From NCBI GenBank assembly GCA_900540845.1, contig UQHS01000001.1, positions 62,001-126,000 of the forward strand: a stretch of 64,000 bases of DNA. Reading direction: 5' to 3'. A program made the translations under genes and the position numbers. The stretch's first letter is position 1. Every line of letters begins with the position of its first letter. The stretch comes from an uncultured Collinsella sp. GTDB taxonomy: Bacteria; Actinomycetota; Coriobacteriia; Coriobacteriales; Coriobacteriaceae. Positions 8,060 through 17,772 of the stretch are shown here, in pieces. The notes below the pieces were generated by a model, which worked only from the letters and a program-made list of their open reading frames with translations, was not told the origin of the DNA and did no database searches.

Positions 8060-9376
8060 CTAGCCCAGCAGGCCGGCGATGGTCGCCGCGGCGCCCGCGC
8101 GATCGATGAGCTGCTCGTCGTGGGTGCCCATGTCGCGCAGCTTGACCTTGCCCGCGGCGAGCTCGTCGTCGCCGATGATCACGATGTGCGATGCGCCGAG
8201 CTTGTCGGCCTGCTTGAACTGGGCCTTGAGAGATTTGCCCTGGTAATCGCACTCGGTGCGAACCCCGAGCATGCGCAGCTCACGGGAGAGCGCGAACACC
8301 TCACCGCGCAGGTCGGCGCCGGCGTTGGCGACAAACACGCACGAAGGGTCGCCGCCGCCGAGCTCGACCCCAAATGCCTCGAGGGCAAGGGCGATGCGCT
8401 CGAATCCCACGGCGAAGCCGACGCCGGGGGTGGGCTTGCCGCCCTCAAGCTCGACCAGGCCGTCGTAGCGTCCGCCGCCGCCAATGGAGCCGACGCCCGC
8501 GCCGGGGGTCTCGACCTCGAAAACCGTGCGCGTGTAGTAGTCGAGGCCGCGCACGAGGGTGGGGTCCTCGATGTACTCGATCCCCGCCGCGTCGAGATAG
8601 CGCTTCACCTGCTCGTAGTGGTCGCGGCACTCGTCGCACAGGCAGTCGCGCATGAGCGGAGCGCCCTGCATGATCTCGTGGCAGTGCGGGTTCTTGCAGT
8701 CGAAGGCGCGCAGCGGGTTGAGCTCGGCGCGCTCGCGACACTCGTCGCACATCTCGTCGGCGTGATTGAGGATAAACTGCTTAACCGTCTCGCGGTAGGC
8801 GGGGCGGCATGCGGGGTCACCCATGGAGTTGATGAGAAGGCGCAGCTTGGAGAGGTCGAACCCCAGGCGCTTGAAGAACTCCATGAGCATGATGATGCAT
8901 TCGGCGTCGGCGCATGCGTCGGAGGCGCCGAGCCATTCGATTCCGATCTGGTGGAATTGGCGCAGGCGACCCTTTTGCGGGCGCTCGCCGCGGAACATGG
9001 CCTCGGCGTACCAGGCCTTGAAGGGAACCGAGCCCTGGGGGACGAGATTGTTCTCCACGACCGAGCGCACGACGCCGGCCGTTCCCTCGGGCCTGAGGGC
9101 GAGGCGCTGCTTTGCCTTGAGCTTGGCGTCGGAGCCCTCCTCGAGCACGCGGGCGAAGTTCGCGCCGGAGAACACGCGGAACATCTCCTTGCGAACGACG
9201 TCGGTGGACTGGCCGATGCCGTGCACGAACACGTCGAGCTGCTCGATGGCGGGCGTCTCGATGGCCTCGAAACCGTACGGGCCAAACACCTCCGCGGCGA
9301 CTTCCTGCATCTTGAGCCAAGCGCGCATGTCGCGCCCGATGAGGTCCTTGGTTCCCTCGGCCTTCTGTGCCTGCAT
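8060..9376 (-). CDS. hisS: Histidyl-tRNA synthetase
   Basis: A 438-residue class II synthetase that charges tRNA-His. It shows KGTKDLIG-like (EGTKDLIGRDM) motif 1 surroundings, the LRPEGTA signature at 94-100, motif 2 in ERPQKGRLRQFHQIGIE, the histidine A-box VRGLDYYTRTVFE and a GGGRYDGLVE loop. The anticodon-binding domain is C-terminal. The length is usual for bacteria. The start at 9376 is preceded by GGGAGG. No T-box-type leader is visible upstream on the minus strand. It is divergent from ppc, with both promoters sharing about 230 bases. Confidence 0.96.
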   Translation of the reverse strand: MQAQKAEGTKDLIGRDMRAWLKMQEVAAEVFGPYGFEAIETPAIEQLDVFVHGIGQSTDVVRKEMFRVFSGANFARVLEEGSDAKLKAKQRLALRPEGTAGVVRSVVENNLVPQGSVPFKAWYAEAMFRGERPQKGRLRQFHQIGIEWLGASDACADAECIIMLMEFFKRLGFDLSKLRLLINSMGDPACRPAYRETVKQFILNHADEMCDECRERAELNPLRAFDCKNPHCHEIMQGAPLMRDCLCDECRDHYEQVKRYLDAAGIEYIEDPTLVRGLDYYTRTVFEVETPGAGVGSIGGGGRYDGLVELEGGKPTPGVGFAVGFERIALALEAFGVELGGGDPSCVFVANAGADLRGEVFALSRELRMLGVRTECDYQGKSLKAQFKQADKLGASHIVIIGDDELAAGKVKLRDMGTHDEQLIDRAGAAATIAGLLG

Positions 9377-9521
9377 GGGCACTCCCTCCCGATTCATGCA
9401 TGTGTGGCCATGCGTTATGTGCAATTTACTCAGTATACCTTGGGTCCGCCTGCCGAGCACTTCGACCGCCCACCGAATATTCGTTGAAATATGGAGATGT
9501 ACTCCACCGCGATAAAGCAAT

Positions 9522-9550
9522 TGGTAGCGATGCCGCGTGCTGCATATAAT
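9522..9550 (+). promoter_or_regulatory. Sigma70-type promoter for ppc
   Basis: TTGGTA at 9522-9527 and TATAAT at 9545-9550 are separated by 17 bases. A GC-rich hairpin (GCGCGGGC/GCCCGCGC) follows in the leader before the AGGAGG site. Confidence 0.7.
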
Positions 9551-9604
9551 AAGACGGTCGCGCGGGCTCGCATTTGGCCCGCGCCTGCTATTAGAGGAGG
9601 TAGT

Positions 9605-12430
9605 GTGGCCGACACCAAGCAAGGCGCATCCCAGTTGGGCGACGCCATCACCGGCGATATGATCGCGGGCGTGCTGTCCGGCACGCGCCGTATCGACCTG
9701 TCAGACCTGCAGGCTGTCGTCGAGATCCTGTCCGACATCGATATCCCGGCCGAACTTCGCGACAACCTGGCGCTGTTCTTGCGCCTCGAGCGCCGTGTGC
9801 TGCGCGAGTACGACGAGACGGTGCTCGATATATTCGACGAGCTCATGGTCAACGTCATTCGCGCAAACGCCGGCGACCCCGGCGCCGAGGCCGGCGGCGA
9901 GAGCGTCGACGCGCAGGGCATGCCCGATTCGAATACGCCGTCCGCCGAGGCGTTCCGCGAGGCCATCGCGCTGATCGACAGTCTTCCCGTCGAGCGCGCA
10001 CAGGTGATCGTGCGCGCCTTCACCGCATTCTTCCACCTGGCAAACCTCTCTGAGGAGAGCTACCGCGTGGCGATTTTGCGCGAGCGCGAGCGCAACGTTT
10101 CCACCGAGGACGCGGTCGACCCCGCCAACGCGCTCACCGTCGCGTTCCACCAGCTCACGGAGGAAGTGGGCGGCGCCCAGGCCACCGAGCTGCTCTCGCG
10201 CCTGGAGTTCCACCCGGTGTTCACTGCGCATCCCACCGAGGCGCGTCGCAAGGCCGTCGAGGGCAAGATTCGCCGCATCGCCGAACTGCTGGAGGAGCGC
10301 TCCCGCTTGGGCGGCTCCGACCTGGTCGAAAACGAGCGCCACATGCTGCAGGAGATCGACGCCCTCGTGCGCACGAGTCCCATCGCGCTCAAGAAGCCGA
10401 CGCCCGTCGAGGAAGCCGACACCATCATCGACATCTTCGATAGCACCCTGTTCGACACCATCCCCGTGGTCTATCGCCGCTTTGACGACTGGGTGCTCGG
10501 CGAGTACGCCGGCACGGTGCCGCCGGTGTGCCCCGCGTTTTTCCACCCCGGAAGCTGGATTGGCTCCGACCGCGACGGCAACCCCAACGTCACCGCCAAG
10601 GTGAGCCGCCAAGTCGCCGCCAAGTACGCCACGCATATGATTGCCAAGCTCGCCGACAAGTGCCGCCGTGTGGGTCGTAACCTCACGCTCGAGGCCGCGT
10701 ACACCAAGCCCTCCGACGAACTGCTCAACCTGTGGAGCCATCAGGTCGAGATGAGCGAGGTGCTCACCGAGCGCGCACGTGAGATCTCCAACTCCGAGCC
10801 GCATCGCGCCGTCATGCTCGTTATGGCCGCGCGTTTGGACGCCACGGTGAGCCGCAACGCCGACACGATGTACCGCACCTGTGACGAATTCCTGGCCGAC
10901 CTGCGCGTCGTCCAGCGCTCGCTGGCCTCCGCCGGCGCCGTCCGCGCGGCGTATGGCCCCGTTCAGACCCTGATCTGGCAGGCCGAGACCTTCGGCTTCC
11001 ACATGGTGGAGATGGAGTTCCGTCAGCACTCCGTGGTGCACAGCCGCGCGCTCGCCGACATCCGCGAGCACGGCATCCACGGCGACCTCGCCCCCATGAC
11101 GCGCGAGGTGCTCGACACGTTCCGTGCCATCGGCTCCATCCAGAAGCGCTACGGCCAAAAGATGGCCCACCGCTACATCATCTCGTTCACCAAGAGCGCA
11201 AGCCACGTGGCCGATGTGTACGAGCTCGCCCAGCTCGCGTTCGCCCATGCCGAGGACGTCCCGGCACTCGATGTCATCCCGCTGTTCGAGCAGCTCGAGG
11301 ACCTCGAGGGCTCCGTCGACGTGCTCGAGGAGATGCTGAAGCTCCCCGCGGTTCAGGCGCGCCTCGAGCAAACCGGCCGTCGCATGGAGGTCATGCTCGG
11401 CTACTCCGACTCCTCCAAGGACGCCGGCCCCACCACCGCGACGCTCGCCCTGCACTCCGCGCAGGAACGCATCGCCGCGTGGGCCGAGAAGCACGATATC
11501 GACCTCGTGCTCATGCATGGCCGCGGCGGTGCCGTGGGCCGTGGCGGCGGCCCCGCCAACCGCGCGGTGCTGGCGCAGCCCGCCGGGTCGGTCAACTGCT
11601 TCTTCAAGGTTACGGAGCAGGGCGAGGTCATCTTCGCCCGTTATGGCAACCCCACGCTGGCGCAGCGTCACGTGGAGAGCGTCGCCGCCGCGACGCTGCT
11701 TAACTCCGCCCCGTCTGTCGAGCGCACCAACACCGAGACGACCGAGCGTTACGCCGAGATGGCCGCGGTGCTCAACCGCGCCAGCCATCAGCGGTATCTC
11801 GACCTGCTCAACACCGAGGACTTCACGCCGTGGTTCTCCTGCGTCACGCCGCTGACCGAGGTCGGCCTCCTGCCCATCGGCAGCCGTCCGGCCAAGCGCG
11901 GCCTGGGCGCCAAGTCGCTGGACGACCTGCGCACCATTCCGTGGGTGTTCTCCTGGAGCCAGGCGCGCATCAACCTGGCCGCGTGGTACGGCTTGGGTTC
12001 CGCGTGCGAGGAGCTCGGCGACCTCGAGCTGCTCCAGCGCGCGTATGCCGAGTGGCCGTTGTTCACCACGTTCATCGACAACATCGAGATGTCCATCGCC
12101 AAGACCGACAACCGTATCGCCAAGATGTATCTGTCCCTTGGCGACCGCGCCGACCTCGCCAGCAAGGTCTTCGACGAGATGATGCTCACGCGCTCGTGGG
12201 TGCTGCGCATCGTGGGCGACAAGTGGCCGCTCGAGCATCGTCGCGTGCTGGGGCAGGCCGTACGCGTGCGCAACCCGTTTGTGGACGCGCTGTCGCTCGC
12301 ACAGGTACGTGCGCTGCGCGAGGTGCGCGCCAATCAGGACGAGCTGTCCGAGGAGGCCAAGGCCGAGTACATGAGCCTTGTGCTGGAGACCGTGACCGGC
12401 GTCTCGGCGGGTCTTCAGAACACGGGCTAA
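9605..12430 (+). CDS. ppc: Phosphoenolpyruvate carboxylase
   Basis: A 941-residue cytosolic enzyme that carboxylates PEP with bicarbonate to oxaloacetate, feeding the C4 pool. Catalytic landmarks are FTAHPTEA (His209), GYSDSSKDAG, the glycine loop HGRGGAVGRGGGP and the C-terminal GLQNTG ending that is characteristic of the family. The start is the GTG at 9605, four bases after AGGAGG; the in-frame ATG at 9491 lies upstream of the promoter at 9522-9550. Codon use is strongly biased, suggesting high expression. A terminator follows at 12472. Confidence 0.96.
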   Translation: MADTKQGASQLGDAITGDMIAGVLSGTRRIDLSDLQAVVEILSDIDIPAELRDNLALFLRLERRVLREYDETVLDIFDELMVNVIRANAGDPGAEAGGESVDAQGMPDSNTPSAEAFREAIALIDSLPVERAQVIVRAFTAFFHLANLSEESYRVAILRERERNVSTEDAVDPANALTVAFHQLTEEVGGAQATELLSRLEFHPVFTAHPTEARRKAVEGKIRRIAELLEERSRLGGSDLVENERHMLQEIDALVRTSPIALKKPTPVEEADTIIDIFDSTLFDTIPVVYRRFDDWVLGEYAGTVPPVCPAFFHPGSWIGSDRDGNPNVTAKVSRQVAAKYATHMIAKLADKCRRVGRNLTLEAAYTKPSDELLNLWSHQVEMSEVLTERAREISNSEPHRAVMLVMAARLDATVSRNADTMYRTCDEFLADLRVVQRSLASAGAVRAAYGPVQTLIWQAETFGFHMVEMEFRQHSVVHSRALADIREHGIHGDLAPMTREVLDTFRAIGSIQKRYGQKMAHRYIISFTKSASHVADVYELAQLAFAHAEDVPALDVIPLFEQLEDLEGSVDVLEEMLKLPAVQARLEQTGRRMEVMLGYSDSSKDAGPTTATLALHSAQERIAAWAEKHDIDLVLMHGRGGAVGRGGGPANRAVLAQPAGSVNCFFKVTEQGEVIFARYGNPTLAQRHVESVAAATLLNSAPSVERTNTETTERYAEMAAVLNRASHQRYLDLLNTEDFTPWFSCVTPLTEVGLLPIGSRPAKRGLGAKSLDDLRTIPWVFSWSQARINLAAWYGLGSACEELGDLELLQRAYAEWPLFTTFIDNIEMSIAKTDNRIAKMYLSLGDRADLASKVFDEMMLTRSWVLRIVGDKWPLEHRRVLGQAVRVRNPFVDALSLAQVRALREVRANQDELSEEAKAEYMSLVLETVTGVSAGLQNTG

Positions 12431-12471
12431 GCCTCAATTTGAGGATAGTCCCTAAAGCGGATGCTTGCGTT

Positions 12472-12530
12472 GGGAGCATCTGGTGGCCATGTGGATGCGT
12501 TTCCATGGTCGCCAGGTGCTCCGAGTTTTT
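12472..12530 (+). terminator. Intrinsic terminator of ppc
   Basis: Arms GGAGCATCTGGTGGCCATG and CCATGGTCGCCAGGTGCTCC pair over about 19 positions with G-U and single mismatches, followed by GAGTTTTT. Confidence 0.75.
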
Positions 12531-12614
12531 CAAATGCACTGAAGCTCATTCTGCCGTGGGCACCCTCCGAGGTGGAATTGCCATAGCTTGCCTTGGGCTG
12601 CCAACCTTCTTGCT

Positions 12615-12683
12615 AATGTAAGATTCTGGAACCTTCCAATGTATAATTCTGGAATATACTAATGTAAGATTATGGAGAAACGC
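12615..12683. repeat. Three direct 23-bp units overlapping a promoter
   Basis: Units at 12615, 12638 and 12661 each begin AATGTA and contain ATTCTGG or ATTATGG. The middle unit supplies a perfect TATAAT (12642-12647). The spacing of about two helical turns and the position before the ATPase gene suggest an operator array, possibly for self-regulation. Confidence 0.6.
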
Positions 12684-12701
12684 ATTGGTAGGGTGACCTT
12701 T

Positions 12702-13859
12702 ATGATTAATCGAGTCATGGCAGATCAGATGCGGGCGCAGGCACAGTGGTTCCCGGTCCTCTCGGTGACTGGCCCTCGCCAGAGCGGTAAGTCCACGCTG
12801 GTCAAGAGCGTTTTCGATTCGTACGAGTATGTCAATCTGGAGGACCCACAGCTTCGACGGGAGGCGCTGGAAGATCCCGTGGGCTTCATTCGGACACGCC
12901 CTGCGAGGCTTATCATCGACGAAGCCCAATATGCTCCCGAATTGTTTTCCGTTATTCAGGTGGTGTCGGACGAGAGGGAAGAAGCAGGTCAGTACATCCT
13001 ATCGGGCTCGCAGAACTTCCTGCTTACGAAGCGCATCGGCCAATCGTTGGCGGGCAGGGTCGGCCTGCTCAAGTTGCTTCCCGTTTCGTATGAGGAGTGC
13101 CGCGGCTACGATCCGGCATGCACCTCCGAGTCTTTCATGTTCACAGGTGGCTATCCGCGTCTGTTGAGCACGGGAATGCCCGCTTCGTTATTTTTCTCCA
13201 GCTATCTCGATACGTATATCGAGCGAGATGTAGCGGACTACCTTGATGTTAGGAACCTGACTGCATTCAGGAGATTTGTCCAGCTATGCGCCCTCAACGC
13301 TGGAAATCTCATGAATTACTCGAGTCTTGCTCGTGACGCCGACATCGACGCTCGGACGGCGAAGGCATGGTTGTCCATGCTTGATGCGAGTTATATCACG
13401 TTTGCGCTGCATCCGTATTATCGAAATCCTGGCAAGCGACTCACTAAGAGCCCCAAGCTCTATTTCTACGATACGGGCCTCTTGTGCTATCTGCTGGGCA
13501 TCTCCAGCTCCGAACAGCTCGTGTCCAGTGAGTATTTCGGCGCGGTTTGCGAGAATTTCATCGTGGCGGAGACTCAGAAAAATCATCTCAATCGTGGCGT
13601 TCGACCGGAGCTCTATTTCTATCGCGATGATCGAAAAATCGAGGTTGACCTGTTGGATTTCACCGATGCACGCGCGAGGAAGCTTGTTGAGGTGAAGTCG
13701 GGGCAAACGTATCGCGATGCCCATGCTCGCCATCTCCAAACCGTGGGGGTTGAACTCGAGGTTCCCGCAGCGGACCGCTATGTCGTTTCGCGCGTGGAAC
13801 ATGGTTTCAGGGCATCGGCGGCCACGGTGTCTACGTACGATGAATGGCTGCTCGGGTAG
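12702..13859 (+). CDS. AAA ATPase with C-terminal DUF4143
   Basis: A 385-residue protein with P-loop GPRQSGKS at 24-31, Walker B RLIIDEAQ around 70-78 and the YILSGSQNFLL sensor. A C-terminal DUF4143 region, restriction-endonuclease-like, follows with EVDLLDF and KLVEVKSG. Families of this type are frequent, strain-variable and often grouped with toxin-antitoxin or defence genes, but their role is unproven. I prefer the ATG at 12702, behind AGGGTG, because the ATG at 12672 lies inside the third 23-bp repeat and has no SD. Spacing and base use suggest a mobile cargo gene. Confidence 0.85.
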   Translation: MINRVMADQMRAQAQWFPVLSVTGPRQSGKSTLVKSVFDSYEYVNLEDPQLRREALEDPVGFIRTRPARLIIDEAQYAPELFSVIQVVSDEREEAGQYILSGSQNFLLTKRIGQSLAGRVGLLKLLPVSYEECRGYDPACTSESFMFTGGYPRLLSTGMPASLFFSSYLDTYIERDVADYLDVRNLTAFRRFVQLCALNAGNLMNYSSLARDADIDARTAKAWLSMLDASYITFALHPYYRNPGKRLTKSPKLYFYDTGLLCYLLGISSSEQLVSSEYFGAVCENFIVAETQKNHLNRGVRPELYFYRDDRKIEVDLLDFTDARARKLVEVKSGQTYRDAHARHLQTVGVELEVPAADRYVVSRVEHGFRASAATVSTYDEWLLG

Positions 13860-14110
13860 CAGGCGGATTATGGGGCGCAGGCTGACGCCTATGATGGGCG
13901 CCCATTGTTCCCAACCTGTTAAGACAACGTGAGCCGGGTGCTTTTCTACGATAAAGCGCTCGGCTTTCCGCTATCCTAGTGACCTGTCGCGCTGCGGGTG
14001 CCGGGTCGCCCGGCGCGAAATGCCGAGCCGCGCTGTCTACGCGCCTTGGCAGTCTGTACACCAGCCGCCTGCTTACGGCACGGGGCGGCACAGATCAAAA
14101 GGAGGAAGCA

Positions 14111-15907
14111 GTGGCACAAGACTGCACCACCAACCCCGCCAACATGCATTCCATGCACACCCATACCTGTGGCGAGCTGCGCGCCGCCAACATCGGTGAG
14201 GAAGTCACCCTCACCGGCTGGGTGAGCCGTCGCCGCGATCACGGCGGCCTGATCTTCTGCGACCTGCGCGACCGCGAGGGCATCACGCAGATCAACTTCG
14301 ATCCCGAGCACTCGGACGGCGACGCCTTCAAGATTGCCGAGACCATGCGCCCCGAGTGGCCCATTCTCGTGCACGGCGTCGTGCGCGACCGCGGCCACGA
14401 CGCGGTGAACCCCAAGCTGGCAACGGGCGAGATCGAGGTTTTGGTCGATCACGCTCAGGTGCTCAACCGCTCGAAGACCCCGCCGTTCCAGATCGAGGAT
14501 GGCATCGAGACCGCCGAGGACACGCGCCTGCGCTATCGTTACCTGGACCTCCGCCGTCCCGAGATGGCCGCCCGCCTGCGCCTGCGCTCCGATTTCACCT
14601 TCGCCATCCGCTCCGCCCTGCACGACCGCGCATTCACCGAGGTCGAGACGCCGGCGCTCTTCAAGTCCACGCCCGAGGGCGCGCGCGACTTCGTGGTGCC
14701 CAGCCGCCTGCAGCCGGGCAACTTCTACGCCCTGCCGCAGTCCCCACAGCTCCTCAAGCAGCTGCTTATGGTGGGCGGCGTCGAGCGCTACTATCAGGTC
14801 GCCAAGTGCTTCCGTGACGAGGATCTGCGCGCCGACCGTCAGCCCGAGTTCACGCAGGTGGACATCGAGATGAGCTTCGTCGAGCAGGATGACGTCATGT
14901 CCCAGCTTGAGGACGTTTTGTCCGACGCCTTCGCCCGCGTGGGTGTGGAGATGCCCACCCCGCTGCGTCGCATCTCCTATTGGGACGCCATGGACACCTA
15001 TGGTTCCGATAAGCCCGACACGCGCTTCGGCATGGAGCTCGTCGACCTCACCGATGTCTTCGCCACCTCCGCGTTCAAGGTGTTCGCCAGCGCCGCCACC
15101 ACCGAGGGCCACGTGGTCAAGGCCATCAACGCCAAGGGCGCCGGCACCTGGCCGCGTGCTCAGATCGACAAGCTTGCCAAGGTCGCCGCGACCTTCGGCG
15201 CCAAGGGCCTTGCTTGGATTGCCTTCCGCGAGGACGGCTCCATGAACAGCCCGATCGTGAAGTTCTTCACCGACGAGGAGATGGACGAGCTGCGCCGTCG
15301 CTGCGACGTCGAGCCCGGGGACCTCGTGATGTTCGCCGCCGGCCCGCGTCTGGAGGCCAACGAGATCCTCGGCGGCATGCGCTCCCACATGGCCGACGCG
15401 CTCGAGATCCCGCGCGAGGGCCACGATTTCCTGTGGGTCGTGAACTTCCCGCTGTTCCATTGGGACGAGGAGGGCAAGCGCTACGAGGCCGAGCATCAGC
15501 CCTTTACGCTGCCCCATATCGACGAGCTGCACCTGCTCGACGAGGATCCGCTCAAGATGGGTTCGTGCACCTACGACTTCGTCATGGACGGCTTTGAGGC
15601 TGGCGGTGGCGGCATGCGTATCCACGACGCCGAGCTGCAGCTCAAGATGCTCGAGTTCATGGGCTTCACCGAGGAGCGCGCCCGCGCCCAGTTCGGCTTC
15701 CTTATGGAGGCCCTCGAGTTCGGTGCCCCGCCGATGGGCGGCTTCGCGCTCGGCCTCGACCGCGTGTGCATGCTGCTCGCCGGCACCGACTCCATCCGCG
15801 ACGTCATGGCGTTCCCCAAGACGAGCAGTGGCTCCGATCTCATGTCCTCCGCTCCGTCTGAGGTGAGCTTGGCCCAGCTCAAGGAGGTTGGCCTGCGCCT
15901 GGAGTAG
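14111..15907 (+). CDS. aspS: Aspartyl-tRNA synthetase (AspRS, possibly non-discriminating Asp/Asn type)
   Basis: A 598-residue class IIb synthetase of bacterial type. It has an N-terminal OB-fold (TLTGWVSRRRDHGGLIFCDLRD), catalytic motif 2 (FRDEDLRADRQPEFTQVD), the inserted GAD domain about 290-430 and motif 3 (GFALGLDR). It charges tRNA-Asp; if AsnRS is absent it may also charge tRNA-Asn for GatCAB, which cannot be judged here. The start is GTG at 14111, five bases after AGGAGG. The roughly 250-base leader holds GC-rich hairpins but no recognisable T-box. Confidence 0.96.
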   Translation: MAQDCTTNPANMHSMHTHTCGELRAANIGEEVTLTGWVSRRRDHGGLIFCDLRDREGITQINFDPEHSDGDAFKIAETMRPEWPILVHGVVRDRGHDAVNPKLATGEIEVLVDHAQVLNRSKTPPFQIEDGIETAEDTRLRYRYLDLRRPEMAARLRLRSDFTFAIRSALHDRAFTEVETPALFKSTPEGARDFVVPSRLQPGNFYALPQSPQLLKQLLMVGGVERYYQVAKCFRDEDLRADRQPEFTQVDIEMSFVEQDDVMSQLEDVLSDAFARVGVEMPTPLRRISYWDAMDTYGSDKPDTRFGMELVDLTDVFATSAFKVFASAATTEGHVVKAINAKGAGTWPRAQIDKLAKVAATFGAKGLAWIAFREDGSMNSPIVKFFTDEEMDELRRRCDVEPGDLVMFAAGPRLEANEILGGMRSHMADALEIPREGHDFLWVVNFPLFHWDEEGKRYEAEHQPFTLPHIDELHLLDEDPLKMGSCTYDFVMDGFEAGGGGMRIHDAELQLKMLEFMGFTEERARAQFGFLMEALEFGAPPMGGFALGLDRVCMLLAGTDSIRDVMAFPKTSSGSDLMSSAPSEVSLAQLKEVGLRLE

Positions 15908-15983
15908 CTCGTCTTCCTTGGCCCTCGCAATTCGCGATTATCAATGTCGACCTGTGGGGATACGATGAGAAGGAGGTCCTGCT

Positions 15984-16874
15984 ATGAATCAGCGGCTTAT
16001 CGGAGCGGTAGAGGCGGGCGGCACAAAGATGGTGCTTGCCACGGGATATACGGACGGAACGATTGTGGAGCGCGCGAGCATCCCCACGCAGGAGCCGGCT
16101 GTCACGGTCCCCGCCATGATCGAGTGGTTCGCAGGCAAGGGGATCGCTGCTCTGGGCATCGCCGCGTTTGGGCCAACGGCCGTCAACCCCAAATCGCCCG
16201 ACTATGGCCATATCCTGCAAACTCCCAAGCTCGCGTGGCGTGGGTACGATTTCCTGGGCGAGATGGTGCGGGGCCTCGATGTGCCCTGCGGCTACGACAC
16301 CGACGTTAACGGTGCCTGCCTGGGCGAGGTCATGTACGGTGCGGGCAAAGGGCTCGACAACGTGGTCTATATCACGGTGGGTACGGGCATCGGCGCCGGC
16401 GTGTACGCGGAGGGTTGCCTGCTTCACGGCATGCTGCACCCCGAGGCCGGCCACATCACGCTCGCGCGCGTGCCGGGCGATGAGGACTTCGCGTGCCATT
16501 GCCCGAGCCATGAGAGCTGCTTCGAGGGCCTCGCCGCCGGCCCCGCCGTGGTTGCCCGTTACGGTGTGGAGCGCGCGTCGGACATGGCGGACGACGAAGG
16601 CTTCCTGGAGCTCGAGAGCACGTACATCGCCCAGGGCATCGCAACGTACATCTACACGCTCTCGCCGCAGCGCATCGTGCTGGGCGGAGGCGTGCCCGAT
16701 CACGCTCCCAAGCTCATGGGCCGCGTTCGCGCAAAGGTGCTTGAGCAGATCAATGGCTATCTCGCCACGCCCGAGCTGGCCGACATGGACACCTATATCG
16801 TGCCTCCGGCATGCGGCGGCAATCAGGGTGTCTTGGGCGCCATCGCGCTGGGGGCACGCGCGTTGGAGGGCTGA
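15984..16874 (+). CDS. ROK family sugar kinase (fructokinase-like)
   Basis: A 296-residue ROK kinase that phosphorylates a hexose with ATP. Seen are the phosphate loop GAVEAGGTKMVLA at the N-terminus, the DTDVNGACLGE catalytic region, TVGTGIGAG, and the zinc-site segment HPEAGHITL followed by CHCPSHESCFEGLAAGP. The Cys/His spacing and the HPE-GH sequence resemble Bacillus YdhR-type fructokinase more than glucokinase. It starts behind AAGGAGG, 76 bases after aspS. manA lies about 0.9 kb downstream, which fits a fructose/mannose 6-phosphate theme. The sugar is inferred. Confidence 0.85.
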   Translation: MNQRLIGAVEAGGTKMVLATGYTDGTIVERASIPTQEPAVTVPAMIEWFAGKGIAALGIAAFGPTAVNPKSPDYGHILQTPKLAWRGYDFLGEMVRGLDVPCGYDTDVNGACLGEVMYGAGKGLDNVVYITVGTGIGAGVYAEGCLLHGMLHPEAGHITLARVPGDEDFACHCPSHESCFEGLAAGPAVVARYGVERASDMADDEGFLELESTYIAQGIATYIYTLSPQRIVLGGGVPDHAPKLMGRVRAKVLEQINGYLATPELADMDTYIVPPACGGNQGVLGAIALGARALEG

Positions 16875-16909
16875 CGCGGCGCCATGGAATGGCGGGCCGT
16901 TTTATGCGG

Positions 16910-17465
16910 TTACCGCTCAAGCGCAGTGAGGTAGTCGTCGACGACAGTCTCGAGCGTGCCGATGGTGCCGGGTTCGAGGGTGAGGGTGTCGCTCTTCCAG
17001 TCCTCGGGCGTGAGCGCGATGCCTAGGTTCGGCCCGCCGATGCTTTGGACGCCGATGGCGGCGAAGAGGCGCTCGAGGTCCTTGCGTGCCCCCCGCCGTC
17101 GCTCCGCGCCCGCCCACGCCGCTGATGGCGGCGCGCTTGCCCTTGATTGCAGAAGGGCTGGTTCGGTCGTGCTCATCAAGGGGCCGGGAGAGCCAGTCGA
17201 GCAGATTCTTGAGGCCGCCGGGGATTTGATAGTTGTATTCGGGCGAGAAGAACCAAAGGCCATCGGCGGCGAGGACGGCCTCGCGAACGCGCTGGACTTC
17301 GCCGGGCGTCGGCCACTCGACATCCTGGTCCATGAGGGGAACATTCCGCCAATTGAGATATGAGACCTCGGCGCGGTCGCCGATGATGCGTTCGACCGTC
17401 TGGGCGAGCTGGAGGTTAAATGAGTGCTCGCGCAGTGAGCCGACAATCATGAGGATATGGGGCAT
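16910..17465 (-). pseudogene. NADPH-dependent FMN reductase, frameshifted
   Basis: The N-terminal part (MPHILMIVGSLREHSFN, then WFFSPEYNYQIPGGLKN, a typical FMN reductase/quinone reductase motif) is in one frame to GKRAAISGVGG. The expected C-terminal part (GARKDLERLF to DDYLTALER) continues in the next frame. The switch falls in a run of six G on the coding strand (C6 at 17089-17094); five would restore a roughly 184-residue protein. So this is either a phase-variable or inactivated gene, or a read error. The start is preceded by AGGAG. The intact fold would bind FMN and reduce quinones or flavins. Confidence 0.82.
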
Positions 17466-17772
17466 GAGGGCTCCTTTCGGGTGTTGGGCGCTGCTGTGCG
17501 CCGTTAGATATATGGTGCCCTTTGGGCTTCAATTATTACCTACCAAAACGCTATACATGAAATGAACGTGGTGGCCGCGCCGCACCTGTGTGCGAGCCGC
17601 ACCACACTCGACGCAGGCGTAGGCGAGCGCACGGATGGGGTGTTTATCTGGGGCGCCCGCGCATGCATCAATTCTGCTAACTCATGCGCGCGGGGCGTGA
17701 GTACAATGGGAGCTGATCGAGTGCCCATGCGCGTTTGGGATTGCATGTTGGTTAGAGGAGAGGATGTACGTG
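17466..17772. other. Intergenic region between the FMN reductase and manA
   Basis: No gene is supported. On the minus strand TTGAAG and TATCTA sit 16 bases apart with a GCCCAAAGGGC palindrome between them, a possible promoter and operator for the FMN reductase. On the plus strand TACAAT near 17702 may serve manA. Confidence 0.4.

Noticed and set aside
8049..9376. T-box leader before hisS
   Set aside because: No TGGNACCGCG-type sequence or specifier stem on the minus strand upstream of the hisS start.
9701..12238. 845-codon open frame antisense to ppc
   Set aside because: A codon-bias shadow of a strongly biased gene; low-complexity Arg/Gly/Val-rich protein without any motif.
12615..12683. 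CRISPR array
   Set aside because: Only three imperfect 23-bp units directly adjoining each other, without spacers or cas genes.
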